Positions 45,755-53,964 of a DNA stretch of 64,000 bases are shown in pieces. How positions within the stretch are numbered: the stretch's first letter is position 1; each line of letters opens with the position of its first letter. Origin of the DNA: Polymorphum gilvum SL003B-26A1. GTDB lineage: Bacteria; Pseudomonadota; Alphaproteobacteria; Rhizobiales; Stappiaceae. The stretch lies in assembly GCF_000192745.1 (NCBI RefSeq), contig NC_015259.1:3797001-3861000 (forward strand). The letters are read 5' to 3'. The notes beneath the pieces were generated by a model that worked only from the letters and a program-made list of their open reading frames with translations, searched no databases and was not told the DNA's origin. A program made the translations under genes and the position numbers.

Positions 45755-46467
45755 CGGTCGCGCTCCGGCGCAAGGCCATGGGCGATGAGGTCGTGGGCGG
45801 CCTCGACCACCGTGTCGATCGGCGTGGTATCGCCCCACACGACCATGCGCTCGCCGAGCGCGCGGGCGATGCCCATCAGCGCCCAGGCGCGGATCTCGCT
45901 GTCGCCGGGTCGGATCTGGCCGGCGGCGTCGGCGGCCTCGAGCGCCGTGCGGTAGCCTTCCGCGAAGGTGCGGAAATAGGCCCGGTAGGCGGCCGGGTCG
46001 ACGAACAGGGCTTCCTGGATGATCCGGTAGAGGTCGGGATGGGCGGCGACGAAGGCGAGGAAGCCGTTCAGGCCCGCCTTCTCCGCCTCCAGCCGATCAG
46101 GAATGTCTGCGGTCGCTTCGGTCAGGGCGCGCCGCACCAGCCGGCCCATTTCCAGCACCAGTTCGGAGAAGACCTCGTCCTTGCTCTTGAAATAGATGTA
46201 GAATGTACCCTGCGCGCAGCCGGCCTCGCGGGTGATGGCGCCGATCGAGGCGTCGTTGAAGCCCTTGGCGCCGATGACGCGCTCGGCGGCACCAAGGATC
46301 GCCCGGCGCGTCGCCTCGCCGCGCGCCGTCTTCGGTTGGCCGGCCGTCTGGCTGCCCGCGGCGGAGCCGGATTGCGGTCCCGGTCCTGCTCCCGGCCGTG
46401 TCCCGGCACGCCCCCCGCCGGCCACCCGCGCGCGCGGCCGTGCCGTCCTGTCCTTGCCCTGCGCCAC
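45751..46467 (-). CDS. TetR family regulator of the acyl-CoA operon
   Basis: A 238-residue regulator. After a basic, disordered N-terminal 45 residues comes the helix-turn-helix: ILGAAERVIGAKGFNDASIG then TREAGCAQGTFYIYFKSKDE. The effector domain covers the remainder. The start is a GTG at 46467 with GGAGG eight bases upstream. A longer reading (GTG at 46506) would overlap the operator. It is the first gene of its operon and its operator lies 27 bp upstream, so it probably represses itself, the acyl-CoA genes and the Liv-type importer, with an acyl-CoA as likely inducer. Confidence 0.88.
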   Translation of the reverse strand: MAQGKDRTARPRARVAGGGRAGTRPGAGPGPQSGSAAGSQTAGQPKTARGEATRRAILGAAERVIGAKGFNDASIGAITREAGCAQGTFYIYFKSKDEVFSELVLEMGRLVRRALTEATADIPDRLEAEKAGLNGFLAFVAAHPDLYRIIQEALFVDPAAYRAYFRTFAEGYRTALEAADAAGQIRPGDSEIRAWALMGIARALGERMVVWGDTTPIDTVVEAAHDLIAHGLAPERDR

Positions 46468-46493
46468 CCGGCGGTCCTCCCGAGGCAAACATG

Positions 46494-46517
46494 AAACATG
46501 AATCACTATTCATGTTT
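46494..46517. promoter_or_regulatory. TetR operator (autoregulatory)
   Basis: Perfect 10-bp arms AAACATGAAT and ATTCATGTTT with the spacer CACT. It is 27 bp before the TetR start. A second copy with 17 of 20 arm positions lies over the promoter of the importer operon at 36202-36225. Confidence 0.8.
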
Positions 46518-46666
46518 TGGACGATTTTGCAAGCGGGTGATTGCGCCCCACGAGCGACCGTCGCGAAAGGTGCCCGGGCGCCGGAGCCTGCCGCCGACGG
46601 GTCGAGACGGCGCTGCGCGTCTCCTCACCATGAGGGCGAGGACCGCCGTCGGGGCGAGGCCGGCTG

Positions 46667-47518
46667 CTAGGGTCCGGAGCGTTCCTGGCGGTCGCGCAGG
46701 GCTTCGAGGCGTTTCATGCGCTTTTCGCTGCGCGTCCAGTTGCGCCGGGTGACGGCGGCGATCAGGGCCTCGGCGATGGCCATCAAGGCGGTGACGGAAT
46801 CCCACGGCGAGGGCACGGCAACGCGGGCCGGCAGAACATGGGCGGCGATGCGGGCGATGGGCGACATCCAGCTGTCGGTGACCAGGCCGACGGCGACGCC
46901 CTGGCGGGCGGCCGCCTCGGCGAAGCGGACCACCTCGGCCTGGTAGCGGCGGATGTCGAAGACGATGAGCACGTCGCGCGGGCCCATGCCGATCAGTTGG
47001 TCGAGCCAGTTGCCCTCCTGGCCGGCGACATGGACGACGTTGTCGCGCACGATGCGCAGGTGCGCCGCCATGTAGCACGCCAGCGCGTCGGTGAAGCGGC
47101 CGCCGAGCAGATAGACGGTGCGCCGATCGTCGGCGAGCAGGTCGGCGAAGGCCTCGATGTCGCGCGCGGGCAGGTGCAGGAAGGTCTCGCGGATGTTCTC
47201 AATGACCTTGTCGGCGAAGGGATTGCCGGTGCCGCCGCCCTCGTCGGGTAGCGACGGGTCGCGCGCCAGCGGTGACTTGAGCTGGTTCTCCAGTTCGCTG
47301 CGCAGGCGCTTCTGGAAATCGGCGAAGGCGGGAAAGCCGAGCCGGGCGACGAAGCGCAGGATGGTCGGCGAACTGACGCCGGCGGCCTCGGCGAACTGGG
47401 CAACCGTCTCCAGGCCGAGCATCGGATAGTTGGCGAGCAAAGCATGGGCGGCACGCCGCTCCGTCGCAGTGAAATCGTCCAGCCGCTGCCTGATCTGCTC
47501 GACGAGAGCCTGTTCCAT
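46667..47518 (-). CDS. RpiR/MurR family regulator with SIS domain
   Basis: A 283-residue regulator. The N-terminal helix-turn-helix (about 1-75) reads TVAQFAEAAGVSSPTILRFV. The SIS domain follows (about 125-255) with VYLLGGRFTDALACYMA and VLIVFDIRRYQAEVV. SIS domains usually bind phosphosugars, but here the target operon is for a nitrogen compound. The ATG at 47518 has AAGGGA upstream. It is divergent from the amidohydrolase/TRAP operon, with two copies of a 16-bp dyad between. Confidence 0.87.
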   Translation of the reverse strand: MEQALVEQIRQRLDDFTATERRAAHALLANYPMLGLETVAQFAEAAGVSSPTILRFVARLGFPAFADFQKRLRSELENQLKSPLARDPSLPDEGGGTGNPFADKVIENIRETFLHLPARDIEAFADLLADDRRTVYLLGGRFTDALACYMAAHLRIVRDNVVHVAGQEGNWLDQLIGMGPRDVLIVFDIRRYQAEVVRFAEAAARQGVAVGLVTDSWMSPIARIAAHVLPARVAVPSPWDSVTALMAIAEALIAAVTRRNWTRSEKRMKRLEALRDRQERSGP

Positions 47519-47596
47519 CGCGCGAGATCCCTTCCGCTTTCCTGCCGGCCGCCCGCCCGAATGGCGCGGAATTGTGTTTGACATGCGAAACAAGAA

Positions 47597-47651
47597 TGTA
47601 TCAAATCATACATAGCTTTGCCATTTACGCAATTCTGTAACAAATAATACA
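47597..47651. promoter_or_regulatory. Two-copy RpiR-type operator in a divergent promoter
   Basis: TGTATCAAATCATACA (47597-47612) and TGTAACAAATAATACA (47636-47651) differ at two of 16 positions and each has TGTA-N8-TACA symmetry. Starts are 39 bp apart. They lie between the RpiR regulator and the amidohydrolase gene in the only A+T-rich stretch of this region, as expected for control of both directions. Confidence 0.7.
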
Positions 47652-47687
47652 AGCGGGAATGGCCCTTGCACGAACAGGGGGTGCAGC

Positions 47688-48527
47688 ATGGTGCCGGCCG
47701 AAGACCCGAGGGTCGATGAGGGGGTCGATGAGGGGGTCGATGAGGGGGCCACGGTCGTGGTGGAAAACCGCGGCGGGCGAAGCCCCATCGTGCTGTTGTG
47801 CGACCACGCGTCCAACCACATTCCCGCCGAGCTGGACGACCTCGGCCTGTCGGGCCCGAGCCTGACCGCGCATATCGCCTGGGATCCGGGCGGGCTCGGC
47901 GTGTCGCGGGACCTGTCGCGCCTGCTCGACGCGCCGCTGGTGCATCCTTGCGTGTCACGGCTGGTGATCGACTGCAACCGCGCGCTGACCGCGCGCGACC
48001 TGATCCCAGAGGTGAGCGAGACCACGATCATCCCCGGCAACGCGGGACTTTCGCCGGACGAGCGCCAGCGCCGCATCGACCTGGTGCACAGGCCGTTCCA
48101 CGACACCATCGAACGGCTGCTGGCCGAGCGGGCGGCGGCGGGGCTCGCCAGCGTACTGGTCTCGGTGCACAGCTTCACGCCGGTCTACAAGGGCATCGAA
48201 CGGCCGTGGGAGATCGGCATCCTGTCCAACCACGACCGGCGCTATGCGGAGGCGATCCTCGCCGACCTCTCCACGCAGAGCGACTGCACGGTCGGCGACA
48301 ACGAGCCCTATTCGCCGGCGGACGGCGTCTACTACACGCTCGCCCGGCATGGCGAGGACAACGGCCTCGCCTGCGCGATGATCGAGATCCGCAACGACGA
48401 AATCGCCGACGCGGCGGGCGAACGGGCCTGGGCGGAGCGGCTGGCGCCGATCCTGACGCGCGCGCTCGGCGCCATCGGCGCGGCGCCCTGCAAGGCGGCG
48501 CCGGCACGGAGCGGCGGCCATGCCTGA
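47688..48527 (+). CDS. N-formylglutamate amidohydrolase family enzyme
   Basis: A 279-residue zinc-dependent hydrolase (FGase family). Family motifs are LCDHASNHIP (start of the active site), WDPGGLGVSRDLSRLL and SVHSFTPVYKG. The C-terminal EIRNDEIADAAG is conserved too. The reference reaction is N-formyl-L-glutamate to glutamate and formate, but no histidine-degradation gene is near. In this cluster it more likely releases glutamate from a gamma-glutamyl amide. Its N-terminus has VDEG three times, encoded by GGTCGATGAGGG at 47711-47746. It overlaps the TRAP gene by eight bases. Confidence 0.83.
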   Translation: MVPAEDPRVDEGVDEGVDEGATVVVENRGGRSPIVLLCDHASNHIPAELDDLGLSGPSLTAHIAWDPGGLGVSRDLSRLLDAPLVHPCVSRLVIDCNRALTARDLIPEVSETTIIPGNAGLSPDERQRRIDLVHRPFHDTIERLLAERAAAGLASVLVSVHSFTPVYKGIERPWEIGILSNHDRRYAEAILADLSTQSDCTVGDNEPYSPADGVYYTLARHGEDNGLACAMIEIRNDEIADAAGERAWAERLAPILTRALGAIGAAPCKAAPARSGGHA

Positions 48528-49026
48528 GGCGCTGCGGCTCTACGTCCGCTCTGTCGACGCGCTGAACCAGGGGATCGGCCGGATCGTCATGTACGGCGTA
48601 TTCGTCATGGCCGCGATCCTGCTGTGGTCGTCGATCTCCAAGACCTTCTTCCTGCCCTCGCTGTGGACGCTGGAGATGGCCCAGTTCGCCATGGTCGCCT
48701 ATTACGTGCTCGGCGGACCCTATTCGATCCAGCTCGGCTCGAACGTGCGCATGGACCTGTTCTACGGCGACTGGTCGCCGAAGAAGAAGGCCTGGTTCGA
48801 CGCCTTCACCGTGTTTCTGCTGATGTTCTATCTCGGCGTGCTGCTCTACGGCGCGGTGGAGAGCACGCTCTATTCGTTCCAGTACAACGAACGCAGCCCG
48901 ACGGCCTGGCGGCCGGTGCTGTGGCCGATCAAGGTGACCATGTGCGTCGGCTTCACGCTGATGCTGCTGCAGGCGCTGTCGGAATTCATCAAGGACATCG
49001 CGCGGATCCGCGGAGAGGAGATCTGA
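48520..49026 (+). CDS. TRAP transporter small permease (DctQ type)
   Basis: A 168-residue four-helix membrane protein with the DctQ pattern: helix 1 (VMYGVFVMAAILLW), LEMAQFAMVAYYVLGGPY, the cytoplasmic loop after GSNVRMDLFYGDW, and two more helices. It pairs with the large permease encoded next and overlaps both neighbours (8 bases with the amidohydrolase, 1 with DctM). Confidence 0.87.
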   Translation: MPEALRLYVRSVDALNQGIGRIVMYGVFVMAAILLWSSISKTFFLPSLWTLEMAQFAMVAYYVLGGPYSIQLGSNVRMDLFYGDWSPKKKAWFDAFTVFLLMFYLGVLLYGAVESTLYSFQYNERSPTAWRPVLWPIKVTMCVGFTLMLLQALSEFIKDIARIRGEEI

Positions 49027-50366
49027 TGTCCTACGAGATGATCGCGCTGTTCATGTTCGCGTCGATGATGCTGATGCTGATGACCGGACAGCGGGTGTTC
49101 GGCGCCATCGGCGGCATCGCCGCGGTCGCGGCGCTGACGCTGTGGGGCACCGGCGGCTCGGACATTCCCTTCGCGGCGGCCATGAAACTGATGAAGTGGT
49201 ATCCGCTGCTGACGCTGCCGATGTTCATCTTCATGGGCTACGTGCTGTCGGAATCCAAGATCGCCGACGACCTCTACAAGATGTTCCACGTCTGGATGGG
49301 ACCGGTGAGCGGCGGGCTCGCCATCGGCACCATCGGGCTGATGGTGCTGGTCTCGGCCATGAACGGCCTGTCGGTCGCCGGCATGGCGATCGGCGCGACC
49401 ATCGCCCTGCCGGAGCTGCTGCGGCGCGGCTACGACAAGAAGATGGTCACCGGCGTCATCCAGGCCGGCTCGTCGCTCGGCATCCTGGTGCCGCCGTCGG
49501 TGGTGCTGGTGCTCTACGCCATGATCGCGCGCCAGCCGGTCGGCCAGCTGTGGCTGGCCGGCGTCGTGCCGGGGCTGATGATGGCGGGCATGTTCATCGT
49601 CTACATCTACATCCGCTGCCGCCTGAACCCGCGTCTCGGCCCGGTGCTGCCGGCGGAGGAGCGCGCCCTGCCGCTGGCCGACAAGCTGCAGCTGCTGAGT
49701 GCTGGCCTGCTGCCGATCATCATCTTCGCGGCGATGATGGTGCCCTTCGTCAACGGCTGGACGAGCCTGGTGGAAAGCTCGGCGATCGGCGCCATGACCG
49801 CCTTCGCGATCGCTGTCGCCAAGGGCCGCATGACGCGCCAGGTGTTCCAGGTGTGCATCCGCCAGACGCTGGCCATCTCCTGCATGTTCATGTGGATCAT
49901 CCTCGCCGCGCTCGGCTTCGGCGCCGTGTTCGACGGTCTCGGCGCGGTCAAGGCGATCGACAACCTGTTCACCCGCCAGCTCGGCCTCGATCCGTGGACG
50001 ATCCTGATCCTGATGCAGATCTCATTCCTGCTGATGGGCACGTTCCTCGACGACACGGCCATGCTGGTCATCGTCGCACCGCTCTACGTGCCGCTGGTGG
50101 CCACCCTCGACCTGGGCCTGCCGCGCGAGCAGGTGCTGATCTGGTATGGCGTGCTCTACACCGTGACGACGCAGATCGCGTACATGACGCCGCCGTTCGG
50201 CTACAATCTGTTCCTGATGCGGGCGATGGCGCCGCCGGAGGTCTCGCTGCGCGACATCTACGGCTCGATCCTGCCCTTCGTTCTGGTCATGATGACCGCG
50301 CTGGCCCTGATCATGGCGTTCCCGCAGATCGCGCTGTGGCTGCCCGAGACGGTGTACGCGAAATGA
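49026..50366 (+). CDS. TRAP transporter large permease (DctM type)
   Basis: A 446-residue membrane protein with about twelve helices. Motifs FIFMGYVLSES, GSSLGILVPPSVVLVLYAM and MGTFLDDTAMLVIVAPLYVPL are diagnostic for DctM. It uses an ion gradient to import the ligand delivered by the binding protein. The ATG at 49026 shares one base with the DctQ stop (TGATG). A longer in-frame reading upstream overlaps dctQ and is rejected. Confidence 0.92.
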   Translation: MSYEMIALFMFASMMLMLMTGQRVFGAIGGIAAVAALTLWGTGGSDIPFAAAMKLMKWYPLLTLPMFIFMGYVLSESKIADDLYKMFHVWMGPVSGGLAIGTIGLMVLVSAMNGLSVAGMAIGATIALPELLRRGYDKKMVTGVIQAGSSLGILVPPSVVLVLYAMIARQPVGQLWLAGVVPGLMMAGMFIVYIYIRCRLNPRLGPVLPAEERALPLADKLQLLSAGLLPIIIFAAMMVPFVNGWTSLVESSAIGAMTAFAIAVAKGRMTRQVFQVCIRQTLAISCMFMWIILAALGFGAVFDGLGAVKAIDNLFTRQLGLDPWTILILMQISFLLMGTFLDDTAMLVIVAPLYVPLVATLDLGLPREQVLIWYGVLYTVTTQIAYMTPPFGYNLFLMRAMAPPEVSLRDIYGSILPFVLVMMTALALIMAFPQIALWLPETVYAK

Positions 50367-50527
50367 GCAAGCCGGACAGGACCAGACCGACGCGGCAGCG
50401 CCGGACAGACCCATTGCCGAAAGGACCGATTGCGACCTGACATCGCCCGCATTCCCTCCCGCACGAACGACCGGAAACCCGGCACGGGAGACGCCATACC
50501 GCATCACCAACAGGGGAGTACTTCGAC

Positions 50528-51577
50528 ATGACCAACAGACGCGAATTCCTGAAGACCGCCGGCCTGACCGCCGTCGCCGGCGCCGGCGCCAGCACGCTGG
50601 CCGCCCCCGCCGTGCTCGGCCAGGCGCCGATCAAGTGGCGGCTGCAGACCTATGCCGGCCCGGCGCTGGCCGAGCACGTGATCAAGCCGCACATCGACGC
50701 CTTCAACAAGGCGGCCAACGGCCAGATGGAGATCGAGCTCTATTTCGCCGACCAGCTCGTACCCACAGGCGAGCTGTTCCGCGCCATGCAGAAGGGCACC
50801 ATCGACGCCGTGCAGTCGGACGACGATTCCATGGCCTCGCCGACGGAAGTGACCGTGTTCGGCGGCTACTTCCCCTTCGCCAGCCGCTATTCGCTCGACG
50901 TGCCGGTGCTGTTCAACCAGTACGGGCTTAAGGAGATCTGGGAGGAGGAATACGCCAAGGTCGGCGTCAAGCACATCTCCGCCGGCGCCTGGGACCCGTG
51001 CCACTTCGCCACTAAGGACCCGATCCGCAGCCTCGCCGACCTGAAAGGCAAGCGGGTATTCACCTTCCCGACCGCCGGCCGCTTCCTGACGCAGTTCGGC
51101 GTCGTGCCGGTGACGCTGCCGTGGGAGGACATCGAAGTCGCGGTGCAGACCGGCGAACTCGACGGAATCGCCTGGTCGGGCATCACCGAGGACTACACTG
51201 TCGGCTGGGCCGACGTGACCAACTACTTCCTGACCAACAACATCTCGGGCGCCTGGGCCGGATCGTTCTTCGCCAACATGGACCGCTGGAACGAACTGCC
51301 CGACCACCTGAAGACCATGCTGCAGCTGGCCATGGATGCGTCGCACTACTATCGCCAGTGGTGGTACTGGGGCGGCGAGGCGTCGCTGCGCGTCGAGGGC
51401 ACCAAGCTGGAACTGACCACCATCCCGGACGCGGAATGGGCGACAGTCGAGGAGGCCGCGATCAAGTTCTGGGACGAGATCGCGGCGGAGTCGGAGACCA
51501 AGAAGAAGGTCGTCGACATCATCAAGAAGTACAACGCCGACATGCAGAAGGCCGGCCGGCCGTACCGCTACACCTGA
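50528..51577 (+). CDS. TRAP transporter substrate-binding protein (DctP type), Tat-exported
   Basis: A 349-residue periplasmic binding protein. The signal carries a twin-arginine motif, TNRREFLKTAGLTAVAG, and ends near VLGQA. The mature part has typical DctP stretches (DLKGKRVFTFPTAGRFL, VAVQTGELDGIAWSG, EDYTVGWADVT). Solute carboxylates or amino-acid-like compounds bind through a conserved Arg in the family. The exact ligand is unknown. It follows the large permease by 161 bp and precedes the synthetase gene. Confidence 0.88.
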   Translation: MTNRREFLKTAGLTAVAGAGASTLAAPAVLGQAPIKWRLQTYAGPALAEHVIKPHIDAFNKAANGQMEIELYFADQLVPTGELFRAMQKGTIDAVQSDDDSMASPTEVTVFGGYFPFASRYSLDVPVLFNQYGLKEIWEEEYAKVGVKHISAGAWDPCHFATKDPIRSLADLKGKRVFTFPTAGRFLTQFGVVPVTLPWEDIEVAVQTGELDGIAWSGITEDYTVGWADVTNYFLTNNISGAWAGSFFANMDRWNELPDHLKTMLQLAMDASHYYRQWWYWGGEASLRVEGTKLELTTIPDAEWATVEEAAIKFWDEIAAESETKKKVVDIIKKYNADMQKAGRPYRYT

Positions 51578-51671
51578 GCGGCACCAGCGAAACGAGATCC
51601 CGAGGCCGGGGTGCGCCCCCGGCCTCGCGCAGGCCCAACAGACCTCAACACAACACGGAACCACACTCCCC

Positions 51672-53039
51672 ATGGCCGGCAATCTGACATTCGATGCCCT
51701 CAAGCAGGCCGTCGCCGAAGGCAAGATCGACACCGTACTGACCTGCATCGTCGACATGCAGGGCCGGCTCATGGGCAAGCGCTTCCACGCCCACCACTTC
51801 GTCCAGAGCGCCTGGAAGGAGAGCCACTGCTGCAACTATCTGCTGGCGACGGACCTGGAGATGTACACGGTCGAGGGCTATGCGGCGACGAGTTGGGCCG
51901 GCGGCTACGGCGACTACGTCATGAAGCCGGACCTCACGACGCTGCGGCTGGTGCCGTGGCTGGAGGGCACGGCGATGGTGCTGTGCGACGTGCTCGACCA
52001 TCACCATCACGAGGAGGTGCCGCATTCGCCGCGCGCGATGCTGAAGAAGCAGGTCGCCCGGCTGGAGGCGATGGGCCTGGTGCCGATGATGGGCACCGAA
52101 CTTGAGTTCTTCCTGTTCGAGAAGAGCTATGCCGAGATCGCCAAGTCCGGCTTCCGCGACCTGACGCCGATCTCCGCCTACAACGAGGACTACCACATCC
52201 TGCAGACGACCAAGGAAGAGAGCATCATGCGCCCGCTGCGCAACCATCTCTTCGCGGCCGGCATCCCGATCGAGAACACCAAGGGGGAGGCCGAGGCGGG
52301 CCAGGAGGAACTCAACATCCGCTATGCGCCGGCGATGGACTGCGCCGAGAACCACGCCATCGCCAAGCACGCGACCAAGGAGATCGCCTGGCAGCACGGC
52401 CACGCGGCGACCTTCCTGCCGAAGTGGCACAAGGACCGGGTCGGCTCGTCGGCACACATCCACCAGTCGCTGTGGACGAAGGACGGCGAGAACGCCTTCT
52501 GCGACCCGCAGGGACCCTACGGCATGTCGGCGACCATGCGCCACTATATGGCCGGGCTGATCCACTATGCCGCCGACTACACCTATTTCCTGGCGCCCTA
52601 CGTCAACAGCTACAAGCGGTTCCTGAAAGGCACCTTCGCGCCGACCAAGACCGTGTGGTCGATCGACAACCGCACCGCCGGCTTCCGCCTGTGCGGCGAA
52701 GGCACCAAGGGGCTGCGGGTGGAATGCCGCATCGGCGGCTCGGACCTCAACCCGTATCTTGCGCTTGCGGTGCAGATCGCCGCCGGCATCAAGGGCATGG
52801 AAGACACGCTGGAGCTGGCGCCGCCGGCGAGCGGCGACGTCTACCAGGCGGCGCGGGCGCGCGAGGTGCCGAAGACGCTGCGCGACGCCATCGGCACGCT
52901 GCGCAAGTCGAAGATGCTGCGCGAGGCGTTGGGCGACGCGGTCGTCGACCACTACGTGCGCGCCGCGGAATGGGAACAGGAGGACTTCGACCGCGTGGTG
53001 ACCGACTACGAGATCGCCCGCGGCTTCGAGAGGTGTTAA
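51672..53039 (+). CDS. Glutamine synthetase family ligase (probable gamma-glutamylamide synthetase)
   Basis: A 455-residue glutamine-synthetase-fold protein. Metal and nucleotide motifs are TELEFFLFE, AGQEELNIRYA and SSAHIHQSLW, and the glutamate arginine region is RVECRIGGSDLNPYL. It is shorter at the N-terminus than GlnA and differs from the two paralogues at 16-20 kb (for example QEELNI in place of QFELNL or QMEINL). It resembles enzymes that glutamylate monoamines or amino alcohols, as known for IpuC and GlnA4. The neighbours (amidohydrolase, alcohol and aldehyde dehydrogenases, TRAP importer) point to an amine or amino alcohol. Confidence 0.83.
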   Translation: MAGNLTFDALKQAVAEGKIDTVLTCIVDMQGRLMGKRFHAHHFVQSAWKESHCCNYLLATDLEMYTVEGYAATSWAGGYGDYVMKPDLTTLRLVPWLEGTAMVLCDVLDHHHHEEVPHSPRAMLKKQVARLEAMGLVPMMGTELEFFLFEKSYAEIAKSGFRDLTPISAYNEDYHILQTTKEESIMRPLRNHLFAAGIPIENTKGEAEAGQEELNIRYAPAMDCAENHAIAKHATKEIAWQHGHAATFLPKWHKDRVGSSAHIHQSLWTKDGENAFCDPQGPYGMSATMRHYMAGLIHYAADYTYFLAPYVNSYKRFLKGTFAPTKTVWSIDNRTAGFRLCGEGTKGLRVECRIGGSDLNPYLALAVQIAAGIKGMEDTLELAPPASGDVYQAARAREVPKTLRDAIGTLRKSKMLREALGDAVVDHYVRAAEWEQEDFDRVVTDYEIARGFERC

Positions 53040-53127
53040 AGCTTTAATGTTGCTTTTTTCGACCTGGAGCGGCAACACTGAATCTGCACACCGCGACCAG
53101 CCCTGGTGAGGGCTGAAAGAGGCCGGG

Positions 53128-53517
53128 ATGGGAAAGTACACGCCCTTGCGCATGTTCCTGCTCGATCAGGGCCGGGAAACGGTTCCGATGACCTTCTCGG
53201 AAATCGAGCGCCTGCTCGGCGAAAGCCTGCCGGCGTCGAAACAGTATCCGGCCTGGTGGAGCAACAACCCGAGCAACAACCCCATGACGCGGGAGTGGCT
53301 TGCCGCCGGCTATCGCACCGAACAGGTCGACGTCACGGCCGGCAAGCTCGTCTTCCGCCGCGCGCTCATGCCGGAGCCGATCGACGAAGGGGCGACCGGA
53401 CAGCGGTCCCGCAACAGGATTTTCGGCTGCATGAAGGGGACGCTGACCGTTCTTCCCGGCGTGGATCTGACCGGGTCGGCCGATCCGGAGTGGGGAAAGG
53501 TCTACGGGAATGGCTGA
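53128..53517 (+). CDS. Antitoxin-like protein with DUF7662-like domain
   Basis: A 129-residue protein. Residues 1-80 have the pattern KYTPLRMFLLDQGRE, MTFSEIERLLGESLP, PAWWSNN and WLAAGYRTEQVD of small DUF7662-like proteins. The C-terminal 25 residues (GCMKGTLTVLPGVDLT and WGKVYGN) look like the toxin-binding tail of VapB-type antitoxins. It overlaps the PIN toxin by eight bases. Upstream are a TTAAAGCTTTAA palindrome (53036-53047) and a small hairpin (53098-53115) that could be operator elements. The fusion-like layout is notable. Confidence 0.65.
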   Translation: MGKYTPLRMFLLDQGRETVPMTFSEIERLLGESLPASKQYPAWWSNNPSNNPMTREWLAAGYRTEQVDVTAGKLVFRRALMPEPIDEGATGQRSRNRIFGCMKGTLTVLPGVDLTGSADPEWGKVYGNG

Positions 53518-53926
53518 CCGGCTGCTTCTCGACACCTGCGCGATGATCTGGCTGTCGCAAGGCGAGCCCGTCGCCGACGCGGCCATGGCTGCCATCGACG
53601 CCGTCGAAGCAGCGGGCGAGCCGATCAGCCTGTCGGTCATGTCGGCGTGGGAACTCGGGCTGCTTGTCGCCACAGGGCGCATCGCATCGACCAAACCGCC
53701 GCTGCGATGGTTCCAGGACTTCGTCGCAGCCGCGGATGTCACCGTCGAGGCGGTGACGGCCGACATCCTGATCGCGTCCTCCTGCCTGCCGGCACCCGTC
53801 CACGGCGATCCGATGGATCGGATCCTGATAGCAACCGCGCGCGAGCACGACCTGACCATCGTCACCCGCGACCGCGCGATCCTAGCCTACGGAGAGGCCG
53901 GACACGTCCGGACCCTCGCCTGTTAA
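53510..53926 (+). CDS. PIN-domain ribonuclease toxin (VapC family)
   Basis: A 138-residue PIN protein with the acidic quartet D8 (LLDTCAMIW), E48 (SAWELGLL), D100/D103 (HGDPMDRILIA) and D121 (VTRDRAIL). VapC toxins cleave tRNA or rRNA when not held by the antitoxin. All active-site residues are intact. The pair interrupts the amine-oxidation gene set between the synthetase and aldehyde dehydrogenase genes. Confidence 0.87.
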   Translation: MADRLLLDTCAMIWLSQGEPVADAAMAAIDAVEAAGEPISLSVMSAWELGLLVATGRIASTKPPLRWFQDFVAAADVTVEAVTADILIASSCLPAPVHGDPMDRILIATAREHDLTIVTRDRAILAYGEAGHVRTLAC

Positions 53927-53964
53927 CCCGAACAAGACACTCGCTTGCCAACTGGAAGAAGACC

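Noticed and set aside
46468-46506. TetR start at the GTG at 46506
   Set aside because: It would extend the protein across the operator. The GTG at 46467 has GGAGG at the right distance.
49142-50440. A 432-residue frame overlapping the large TRAP permease
   Set aside because: It lies inside the well-supported permease gene in another frame and is Arg/His/Ala-rich without motifs.
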